A DNA stretch of 14,299 nt from Isotricha intestinalis (Eukaryota; Ciliophora; Litostomatea; Vestibuliferida; Isotrichidae). The translations under genes and the position numbers were made by a program. The stretch covers positions 1 through 14,299 of the forward strand of contig JAJJLU010000913.1 in the NCBI GenBank assembly GCA_023807065.1, given 5' to 3'. Within the stretch, counting starts at the first letter, position 1; each line of letters opens with the position of its first letter. The notes below the pieces were generated by a model. The model had not been told where the DNA came from. It was given only the letters and a program-made list of their open reading frames with translations, and searched no databases. This document shows positions 1 to 7,800 of the stretch, piece after piece.

Positions 1-362
1 TCAATTAAAGGAATTATAATTAAATCTGTATTAATACCTTCAGATATTTTTTTATTTAATTTTATTTTCATATTACATACTTTTTTACCTTTATATTTAA
101 TCTTTTGAATATTTTTTATAGAAATTAATTGATTTAAAATATTTGATACATTATTTAATTCATTTATTAATTTTGATTTTTGTTTTTGATTTATAATATT
201 TGAATAATCAACAAATATATTTAAAGGATGATAATCTTCTATACTTTTATTTGTTTTTAAATTTATTTTTGATATTTTCTTTATTTTTGAATATTTATGA
301 AAAATACATTTTTGTGAAGATAAAACAAGAAGGATAAATAAATAAAAGAATATTATTTTCAT
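1..362 (-). CDS. Leishmanolysin/GP63-like metalloprotease, N-terminal fragment
   Basis: The minus strand is open from ATG at 362 to the window edge (120 codons plus 2 bases, no stop). It starts with a typical signal peptide: MKIIFFYLF..., a hydrophobic core to about residue 16, then SSQKC as a likely cleavage area. Residues 45-55 (HPLNIFVDYSN) and 96-120 (a Cys followed by ...SEGINTDLIIIPLI) match the layout of the start of the M8 (leishmanolysin/GP63) fold: a first strand with VDY, a helix, a conserved Cys, then a G-[IV]-x-[TA]-D-[LF] strand. The family are secreted or GPI-anchored zinc proteases, often in large families in ciliates and trichomonads. The HExxH zinc site would lie beyond the window, so catalytic competence cannot be judged. 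It is divergent from the GPI transferase gene. Family assignment rests on these short motifs only. Confidence 0.68.
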   Translation of the reverse strand, partial: MKIIFFYLFILLVLSSQKCIFHKYSKIKKISKINLKTNKSIEDYHPLNIFVDYSNIINQKQKSKLINELNNVSNILNQLISIKNIQKIKYKGKKVCNMKIKLNKKISEGINTDLIIIPLI

Positions 363-913
363 TTATAAATTATTATATTATATTTTGCATATAGGGGAAT
401 TATATATAAAATAATCTCATTAAAATTTAAATTTTAATTCAGATAATAATATAATTTTAATATATTCTATTAATTATTCTTTATATCAATATAATTGTGT
501 TTTAAACAATAAAGAAATGTCCATTACATTTCAAAATTTTTCACCCCCTTTATTTTAAATACTAAAATTACTATTTTGGTTTATATTAAAGGAATAAGAG
601 GAAAAATAGGGTTTATTTTATTTTTTATTTTTTCTCCAGTAAATGATTGAATATAAATTTAATTCTGAAATTATATTAAAATGTTGTTCTTTATAAGAGT
701 AATCATATGAGTTTAATTATAATAAGAGTATATTTGAAACAAAAAAGAAATAAAGGATATTAATATCATTTATTAAATATATTTTAATCATTGAAAACTT
801 GTTAATCATAATATTATATAAAATACCTAGATTATTTCTACGGTTTTATTAATATTTTTTTATTAATAAAACAAAATATTTTTATTTATCAATACTAAAA
901 AAATATAAACTAA
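363..913. other. Divergent intergenic region between two genes
   Basis: 551 bp separate the start codons of two divergently transcribed genes, so both promoters should lie here. I see no coding frame, tRNA or other RNA gene. The stretch 540-615 is slightly less AT-rich than its surroundings (a CCCCC run at 543-547 and a purine-rich tract around 590-611), but I recognise no factor site. The only clear structure is the inverted repeat at 843-872, listed separately. Confidence 0.6.
843..872. repeat. Perfect 12-bp inverted repeat with T6 loop
   Basis: The arm GTTTTATTAATA (843-854) is exactly complementary in reverse to TATTAATAAAAC (861-872), with a loop of six T. It sits 41 bp upstream of the ATG at 914, so it is in the promoter or 5' leader of the GPI transferase gene. 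It could form a hairpin in RNA or be a dyad site. In such AT-rich DNA a chance palindrome is possible, though 12 perfect base pairs including both end G-C pairs is more than usual. Confidence 0.55.
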
Positions 914-2740
914 ATGAAAAAGACTTTATTTCTTTTTATATCAAATTTTATTGTTTTTATGATTGTAATAATTATAGGATTATTAACTCATTCAGATCCA
1001 AGATTATTTGAAGGAAATTCATTATCAGAATTTTCAAATGATTATTGTCAACAACCAGAAAATAATGAATCAATAATATGTAAAAATAAATATAAAACAA
1101 ATAAATTTATATTACTTTTAATTGATGGAACTGCATATGATTCATTACAATTTTTAACAAATCCAGAAAAATATAATTTAACCAAAATTTATAGAAACCA
1201 CGACAATGAATTAAAAATAACTGGATCTAATTTTGAAACAATGTTTATTGGGAAATATAGTAGAAATTACCAATATAAACCATTTAATTCAGATAATTTA
1301 TTTAAACAATTACATAATGCTGGTTATAATTTATCTTATTTAGGAGATACAATTCCAGTATATAAATTTTTAAATAATGAAAAAAATATTGAATTAAATT
1401 CATGTATTATTGATAATGAAGATATATCATTAAGTAATTTATGTGATGATTCATATAATATAAATGATGAATATATAATGAAATATTTAAAAAAAAATTC
1501 TGATAAAATAGGGAATTTAAAAATATCAATAGAAGAAATGTATAAATATTTAGATAAATATTTTAAAAATTCTTCTTTTACAAATTTAAATATGACAGAA
1601 TGTTTAGAAAGGAAATTTGATATATCAAATGGAGGAGATAAAATAGGAATAATATATTATACTACAGTATTAGATCATTATAATCATATGTTTTCTAAAA
1701 ATCATTATAAAACAAAAGCACAAGCTTATTCAATAGATTCTTATTTACATAAAATATTAGAATTTATAAAAGAAAATCCAGAATATTCTTTAATAATATG
1801 TAGTGATCATGGAGGAAATGTTTTTCCAGGAAATGATGAAATAATATTTCATGGAAGTAACACAGATGGAAATGAAGGAATATTTGTTTTATACAACAAA
1901 GAATTATTAGAAAATAAATTTGAAAATAATGATAAATCTAAATTCGAATTTATAAACAGATATCATTATGCTCCTAGTTTTCCTCTTATAATTCAAGATA
2001 TTAATATTCCTTTAGAATCTATTGAAATGCCTATATTAATTGAAAATGAAAAATTTTGGGAAAATATTTCTATTAAATCTAAAGGTATTCAAGTTATTCA
2101 ATATTTACAAAAATCTATGATAAAATTTCCATCTTTAAAAGATAAATTTGACAAATATATAAATGATGTTAATTATATAATAGATAATATTGATGAAAAC
2201 TTTGAAAGTAAGAAAAATAAAATTTTAAAAATTAATTCTAAAATTATTAAAATTGTTAAGAGAAAATTAATATCTAAACATTATTATTATTATTTTAGTA
2301 TATTTACCTTATTTTTTCTTGGAAAATGTATAATTGAAATATATGAAATGAAAAAAATATTAAAAGAAAAACAAAAAGACTTCAATATTTTTAAATTTAC
2401 ATTAATGATAATCTCTTTGTTTGTTCCTATGATAATAATATATTTTCCAGATTTTTATAATCTCCAAACAAAAATAAAGATTATAATCTTTTCTTCTTCT
2501 ATTTTTACTTTAATTTCAATAATAATATCTATAAAAAATTTAAGATTTTTCTCTTTTATTATTATATTTTCTCAGCTTATTATATTTATTATTATCAAAT
2601 TTAGAATTTATATTAAATTTAAAAGATTCTTAAAAGGATATTATCAATTTAAATTAGGGGAAATACTTTCTTTTATTCTTACTAATTTATATATTATTTT
2701 ATATTTAAAAAAACATTTCAAAAATCAATATTTTGATTAA
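914..2740 (+). CDS. GPI ethanolamine-phosphate transferase (PIG-O/PIG-G type), catalytic part up to in-frame TAA
   Basis: Enzymes of this family add ethanolamine phosphate to mannoses of the GPI precursor in the ER membrane. Residues 5-24 form an N-terminal membrane anchor. A lumenal alkaline-phosphatase-superfamily domain follows. Visible metal/nucleophile positions are D71 (LLLIDGTAYD), T103 (KITGSNFETMFIG, aligning with the family TxxRIKALxTG segment), D254 and H258 (TVLDHYNH), D298 and H299 (ICSDHGG) and H313 (FHGSNTDGNEGIFVLY). All seven expected ligand positions seem filled. The usual Arg after the first Asp (IDALRxD) is replaced: the motif here is IDGTAYD. Membrane segments begin near residue 457 (about 457-477, 494-514, 521-542, 544-565, 582-598). 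The frame stops at TAA 2738-2740 but continues open directly after it (next entry). Length to the TAA is 608 residues, short for the family (about 830-1090), while read through it would be 882. I cannot separate PIG-O from PIG-G/LAS21. Confidence 0.8.
   Translation: MKKTLFLFISNFIVFMIVIIIGLLTHSDPRLFEGNSLSEFSNDYCQQPENNESIICKNKYKTNKFILLLIDGTAYDSLQFLTNPEKYNLTKIYRNHDNELKITGSNFETMFIGKYSRNYQYKPFNSDNLFKQLHNAGYNLSYLGDTIPVYKFLNNEKNIELNSCIIDNEDISLSNLCDDSYNINDEYIMKYLKKNSDKIGNLKISIEEMYKYLDKYFKNSSFTNLNMTECLERKFDISNGGDKIGIIYYTTVLDHYNHMFSKNHYKTKAQAYSIDSYLHKILEFIKENPEYSLIICSDHGGNVFPGNDEIIFHGSNTDGNEGIFVLYNKELLENKFENNDKSKFEFINRYHYAPSFPLIIQDINIPLESIEMPILIENEKFWENISIKSKGIQVIQYLQKSMIKFPSLKDKFDKYINDVNYIIDNIDENFESKKNKILKINSKIIKIVKRKLISKHYYYYFSIFTLFFLGKCIIEIYEMKKILKEKQKDFNIFKFTLMIISLFVPMIIIYFPDFYNLQTKIKIIIFSSSIFTLISIIISIKNLRFFSFIIIFSQLIIFIIIKFRIYIKFKRFLKGYYQFKLGEILSFILTNLYIILYLKKHFKNQYFD
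2738..2740 (+). other. In-frame TAA inside an otherwise continuous frame
   Basis: The TAA follows ...NQYFD and precedes RKKYSILNF..., and the same frame stays open from 2741 to 3562. No GT dinucleotide lies between about 2424 and 2779, so a short GT-AG intron cannot remove it. A GT at 2419 paired with the AG at 2741-2742 would give a 324-nt in-frame intron, but it would delete several membrane segments. The codon differs by one base from AAA, CAA and GAA. Possible readings are a sequencing or assembly error, a true nonsense mutation, or stop-codon readthrough. Confidence 0.85.
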
Positions 2741-3562
2741 AGAAAAAAATATTCAATTTTAAATTTTTCCTTTATATATTGTTTAAGTTTATCTATATTT
2801 ATTTTTATTTTTCATATATTTAAACCATTTTACTATGAAGGACAAAACATCATTTATTTAAATATTCCAATTTATATAATGCTTTTTTTATTGTTTATTT
2901 TTTCAATTATTATTCCTAAAAAAGAAAAAGGAGGTAAAAAAAAAGTTTATATTTTAATTAAAATTTACATTATTTTATTTCAAACATATGTTATAGAAGA
3001 TTCAGAAAAATTGATTATATTAATTCTCTTTATTCCTTTATTAGAATATTTTACTTATGTTTACGAAAATTTAAAAAAAAATATAAATAAAGTTTTCTTA
3101 TGGCAAATTTTTTTAATATTCTTTGAATTATTTTATCTTTTAATAAAAGAAACTTTTGAAATGAAAAGTCATCCAAATCTTTTATTACGTGATTTATCAA
3201 ATCGAAAATATTTCGAAACTATTTTAATTATTCATTTACAAGTTAATTTATCTTTAATATTATATTCTTATTTATTTGAATTTACATATTTCTCAGAAAA
3301 AAAATTTATAAATAAAAAATCAATGCTAATGAGATATATTACTTATATTAGAGCAAATATTATAGTTTTATTTTTTCTTTATAATCTTTTTATTAAAAAA
3401 TGTGAAAAAGATGTAATTAAGTTATTTTTTTATATGAAAGTTTATTCTTTATTTATATTATTTGATGGGTTTTATGTTTTTATTTTTTATTTTTTTGGAA
3501 AAATACAATGTTGTGCTTTAATTCATCATAGAGTTATTCATTATCAATTGCCTGAAGTGTAA
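2741..3562 (+). CDS. C-terminal membrane half of the GPI ethanolamine-phosphate transferase (continuation after TAA)
   Basis: This is the same frame as the catalytic part, 273 codons, ending in TAA at 3560-3562. The first possible independent ATG is at 2879, but the 46 codons before it are also open and encode a membrane helix (YSILNFSFIYCLSLSIF...), followed by a polar loop (KPFYYEGQN). That would be unlikely for non-coding DNA this AT-rich. About seven further hydrophobic segments follow. Counting the TAA as residue 609, they lie near 653-667, 677-695, 699-717, 727-745, 767-790, 815-828 and 838-862. The last (FYMKVYSLFILFDGFYVFIF) resembles the conserved C-terminal W/M-K-V-F-x-P-K-F segment of PIG-N/O/G enzymes. 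The 882-residue total fits the family. Alternatively it could be translated separately from 2879 as a small membrane protein, but I see no gap or leader supporting that. Confidence 0.7.
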   Translation, partial: RKKYSILNFSFIYCLSLSIFIFIFHIFKPFYYEGQNIIYLNIPIYIMLFLLFIFSIIIPKKEKGGKKKVYILIKIYIILFQTYVIEDSEKLIILILFIPLLEYFTYVYENLKKNINKVFLWQIFLIFFELFYLLIKETFEMKSHPNLLLRDLSNRKYFETILIIHLQVNLSLILYSYLFEFTYFSEKKFINKKSMLMRYITYIRANIIVLFFLYNLFIKKCEKDVIKLFFYMKVYSLFILFDGFYVFIFYFFGKIQCCALIHHRVIHYQLPEV

Positions 3563-3854
3563 TAAAAGACTTTTATAAATATTTTTATTTATGGAACATT
3601 AGTTAAATAAATAATATCTCAACAAATAAAATTTGATATGATTTTTTTAATTATTAGTAAATGTATCAATAAGTAAATTAATTAATAAATAAAAATTTTG
3701 TTGTCAATTTTTTTTGGAAATAATGCTACAAATAAAAATAATAATTTAATTATATAACCGTCTATAAATAGAAATAAGAAAGATAATATATAAAATTATG
3801 TGAATAGTATTTAATTCGCAGAATAAAAAATTATTTCAAAAAAATAAAAATCAA
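3563..3854. other. Intergenic region, nothing recognisable
   Basis: 292 bp of AT-rich sequence lie between two co-directional genes. It should hold the 3' end of the transferase transcript and the promoter of the next gene. There is no open frame of note, no RNA gene and no clear repeat. A small GC-containing word (accgtc near 3758) stands out only by composition. Confidence 0.5.
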
Positions 3855-4292
3855 ATGAACATTAACATTTCAGAAAATGAGAGTTCAAATAATTTTCAAA
3901 CTAAAATTAAAAACAACGATCGTCCTCACTTTTCAATAAAAAAATTCAAAAAAGAAAATTCGAAAAAAAAAAGAAATACTGCAAATAATAAATTAGTTTA
4001 TATTAATGAAGAAAAAATAAATAGGATCAATTTATATATAAATAATATTGAAAAACAAAAAGAAATAGAAAGAGAAAGAAAATACGAACAATATTCGAAT
4101 ATTATGAATCTAATTAATTTGGGATTGTCTAATATGAAATTTAATAATCAAAAACAAAAAAATATTTTGAAGAAATTAGAAAAAAAGATATTTAAATTAT
4201 TTATGTATATAAATAAAATGAAATATATTAATATTAAGAAAAGAATTTCTTTAGAAAAGTATCTCGAAAAAAATTATAATTATAAATATTAA
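3855..4292 (+). CDS. Hypothetical small basic coiled-coil protein
   Basis: This is a 145-residue frame from ATG 3855 (A-rich context, A at -3) to TAA 4292. I do not recognise it. The first 50 residues are polar and Lys/Asn-rich, with a short Arg-Pro-His segment (NDRPHFSIKKFKKENSKKK) that could act as a nuclear or microtubule-type basic patch. Residues about 50-80 (EEKINRINLYINNIEKQKE...) and 95-130 are strongly helix-forming with heptad-like spacing of I/L, so a short coiled coil is likely. There is no signal peptide or membrane helix. Codons include CGT, CCT and CAC near the start, giving slightly higher GC than the flanks, which supports a real gene over a chance frame. It lies 571 bp upstream of the giant gene on the same strand, but no shared function can be shown. 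Confidence 0.5.
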   Translation: MNINISENESSNNFQTKIKNNDRPHFSIKKFKKENSKKKRNTANNKLVYINEEKINRINLYINNIEKQKEIERERKYEQYSNIMNLINLGLSNMKFNNQKQKNILKKLEKKIFKLFMYINKMKYINIKKRISLEKYLEKNYNYKY

Positions 4293-4863
4293 ATTAAAAA
4301 GATTTAAATATCTTATTTTTAAATCAGATATTATTTATTAAGTTTAAATTATAAAAAATTTTGGAGTTAAATTTTTGTTATATAATTCTTCTTTATTCTT
4401 GAAATATTTTTCTTTAATTCTAAATAAGAAGTTATCAAAAAAAAAATTATTTTTGATCGATAATATTTAGAAAATTGTAACATTATAATAATTTATGCTA
4501 AACCCAAAAAAAATAAAATTTAAATATAAAAATAATTATTATTCATAAAAAAAATAAAGAAAAAAAAAATAAAAAGAATTTAAAATTTAAATGCAAGTAA
4601 TTCACATAAAATACTCAATCAAACAAAAAACCTTAAAAATGCTTTCAAAAACAAACCAAAAAAAGAAAAAAATTAAAAAAAAATATAAAATCCTTTAAAA
4701 ACAATCGATTAAAATTTTCCAACCTTTAATAAAATTCTTGTAAAAATAAATTAAAAAAATTCCTATAAAAACAAAAAAAAAAAATAAAATAAAAAAAAGT
4801 AAAGAAACCTTTAACAAACCAAAAAACACTTTAATCCCTTTAAAGAATCACTTTTCATAAAAA
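4293..4863. promoter_or_regulatory. Intergenic region and A/C-rich, G-poor leader of the giant gene
   Basis: The left part (to about 4500) is ordinary mixed A/T. From about 4500 to the ATG at 4864 the plus strand becomes A-rich with C but hardly any G: by hand count, about 39 C and 9 G in 4581-4863. Runs of A separate short words CCTTTAA, CCTTAAA and CCTATAAA. Such strand asymmetry fits a long unstructured 5' leader or promoter. An upstream ATG at 4591 opens a 35-codon frame ending at TAA 4696-4698, in phase with the main gene. The promoter position cannot be set from sequence alone. Confidence 0.5.
4692..4843 (+). repeat. Four copies of CCTTTAA in the leader of the giant gene
   Basis: Exact CCTTTAA occurs at 4692-4698, 4723-4729, 4808-4814 and 4837-4843, with related forms CCTTAAA (4631) and CCTATAA (4762). 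The two pairs are spaced 31 and 29 bp apart, close to three helical turns. They are all on the sense strand within 175 bp of the start codon. They could be protein sites or simply products of the A/C-rich composition. Confidence 0.4.
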
Positions 4864-7800
4864 ATGCAATATCATCAATCAAAACTAGAAAGTCAAAGAC
4901 CACAACAACAAAAGCCAATTTTACACCCTCATGACACATCAGAATCGGGTTACAACGAGTTGATTTATATGGACCCTACATTGACACAGATGATGAGTCC
5001 CGTAACGGAGGGCCGTCAGACACTCCCTCGTTCTCCTTTAGACCCGTTATACTCCTCAGTGAGGATCGATTTAGGTAGTAGAGGCGAAGCATCAGTAATG
5101 GGTGAGAAACCCATCCATAATTTACCATTCACAAAGAGGTACGAACCATCACCTAAGACTATAAATGTTGGAGAAAGCAGACAACAAAGTGAATATAATA
5201 TTAGAACTATAAATAGGAGAAGCCCTAATGTTCTTTATAGTGATAATAATATTATTATGGATCAACCTATTAATAATAATGAAACTTTTGGGTATCAAGA
5301 TGCTGGAGGAGGATTTCAATATGAAAGCTTTAAAGTTGCTGGACAAAGCCCTATTTTAAATACTAATCTTGGTAATATTAATGCCAATCGTAATTTAATT
5401 GGAAATAGAATATCTCCTGGTTCTAATAATAATATAAGTGGTTTAAATAAAGATAATTATGCTAATAATAGTACTGCTAATTTTTATGGTAATGCTAGTA
5501 GAGAAAGAGGTGATGGACAAAATGAAGGAAGTGGAAATAATAGTAATCAAGGAAAACAAAATTTCATTACTGGTAATTTTAATTATAATAGTAATAATGG
5601 TAGTTATAATTCAATAAATCAAAGTCCTAATGAAATAAATAATCAATCTTTAAGCCCTAACAATCCTGCAAAAAATACTTATAGATATAATAATCCTACA
5701 TATAGTAATATGACAATTAATGAAGTTAAAAATTTAGTTAAAAGATTCACTAAAGTTTATGATCCTAAAAAAACAAGAGAAGGAGCTTTAATAAGTCAAA
5801 GTCAAATAATTGTTCCAGGGGCAAATGATTACATATTTAATAACAGATATAAAGTTCTTCAAAAAATGAATCGTTTAAGTAATATATTATTATCAAAAAA
5901 AAACTTAAATAAAAGTCCAAATATAGAAGAAATAATGAACAAATCAATAGAGTCTCAAAAAAAGACATTTGATAGACATACATTAAATAAAAATTCATTG
6001 TCAAAACAGAAGAATAAGATATCAATGAGGAGTCCCGATAGGAAATTTTTTTATATAAGTTTAGCAATGATGTCTTCAAAAGGACCTAATACAGAAGATA
6101 GGACAATTTTAAGAAGAATGAGATTTGATAAAGGAGGAGTAGTTGATTTAGCTCAAGAAGAAAGAAAAAAAGGAAAATATAAAATAAGGAAAGTTACTAA
6201 TAAAAGAAATATTAGAAATACTTTAATTATTAAACCTAATCCTAAATATAGAGAACAAGCTGCAAAATTAATTCAAAATTGGTGGAGAGAATTAAAAGAA
6301 TTATATAAAATGAGATATAATATGATTGTTAAAATTCAAAGTTTTTGGAGAGGAAGATGGGTTAGAAAGTATATGTATGATATATTATATTTAAGCTTTA
6401 TGTATCAAAGTTTTTGTCAAATTATTCAAAAAGTTTTAGTTAAACATATTAGACCTTATATTTTTGATTTATTAATGGAAAATAGAAAAAAAGTTTTTAA
6501 TGTTCTTAGGAATTTATTAATTAGTAAAAATAATAGATTCATGACTTTAAGAATTAAATTTTATTTCGATAAGTGGATTAATTATATTAAACAAAGTGAA
6601 GTTAGAAATTTAAGAGGAAGGAAATTATTTGATATTAGAAATGAAAATGAAAGAAGAATTAATTTATTAAGTAAAAAATTTGATAAATGGGTTTTTATCT
6701 CTAAAGTTAATAATTTGAAAAGAAATTTTGATGATGTTATCAATGTAAAAAATAAATATATAAGTATTGGAAAAATTTTGGATGGATGTGTTAAATTAGG
6801 AAGAAAAATTGCTTTTAAAAATTTAAAAAATAATATTTTAGATTATTTAAGAATTAAAGTTAGAAATGAGATATTGAAAAATATTATTAATAATATTACT
6901 ATAGATAATAAAGATTTTATTAGAAAAATAATTAAGAAATGGTTAAATAATATTAAAGAAGATAATTCAAGTGAATTTAAAAAAAAATTATCGATTGAAT
7001 TATTTGAAAATGCTTTAAATAGAATTTCTAATAATTTAATTAAATCTACTTTTAGTAAATTAAGTAGAATTCCAAAAAAAGAAATTATTGAAAAAATATT
7101 AATTCAAGAAAAAACTTTAGAAAAAGAAAATAAAATTAAAGGAATTCATAAAAATTATTTAGAAGCAAGTTTTTTACTTGAAAATGCAATATTAAGATTA
7201 AATTATAAAGATCCTTTAAATGCAATATCAGAAAAAATTAATAATTATAATATAAATGAAAAATTAATTAAATGCATAAATTTAAAAGAAAAAGTTTTTG
7301 GAAATATTTTGAGAAAAAGTTTATTTAATTGGTATAATAATGTTTTTGAAAAAAAAGGAAAGAAATTAATAAATGAATTAATTATGAGATTGTTAGATAA
7401 TATTTTGAAAAAAATAAAACAAAGAATTTTATCAAATAAATTAAATCAATGGAAATCAATATTAATTAATAAGGAAGATTCAGATAATTTATATAAAAAA
7501 TTAAAAGGAATAGATAAACTATCTTTAAATATAAAAAGTAAAATAATTAAAAATTATGGAAATGAATTTTTAAATAATTTAAAAAAAACAATTAATTCAA
7601 GAATCTTTCAAAGTGCTTTATTAAGAATTATAGAGAATTACTTTAACAAAGACAGAAATAAATTAAGAAATTTGATAAATAAATGGAGAAATCAATGTAG
7701 AAAAATTGAGATTAAAATTTTAATATCAAAATTAATTTATTCTCTTGGAAATAGAAATGATATGAATAATAGAAAATTAATATTAAGTAAATTTTTAAAT

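Noticed and set aside
2419..2742. Possible 324-nt in-frame GT-AG intron that would remove the TAA at 2738
   Set aside because: It would delete about four membrane segments in a frame that looks fully coding, and the flanks lack a convincing 5' splice consensus (GTTTGT/GTTCCT).
4591..4698. Upstream ATG frame of 35 codons in phase with the giant gene
   Set aside because: It ends in TAA well before the main ATG, is lysine-rich low complexity and has no supported function. It may matter for translation only if the transcript starts upstream.
5149..5346. Minus-strand open frame of 65 codons within the head region of the giant gene
   Set aside because: It lies wholly opposite a well-supported coding frame and has no motif; it is a complementary-strand by-product.
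5837..6079. Minus-strand open frame of 80 codons, hydrophobic
   Set aside because: Antisense to Lys/Asn-rich coding sequence gives Phe/Leu/Ile-rich frames automatically; no start context or family.
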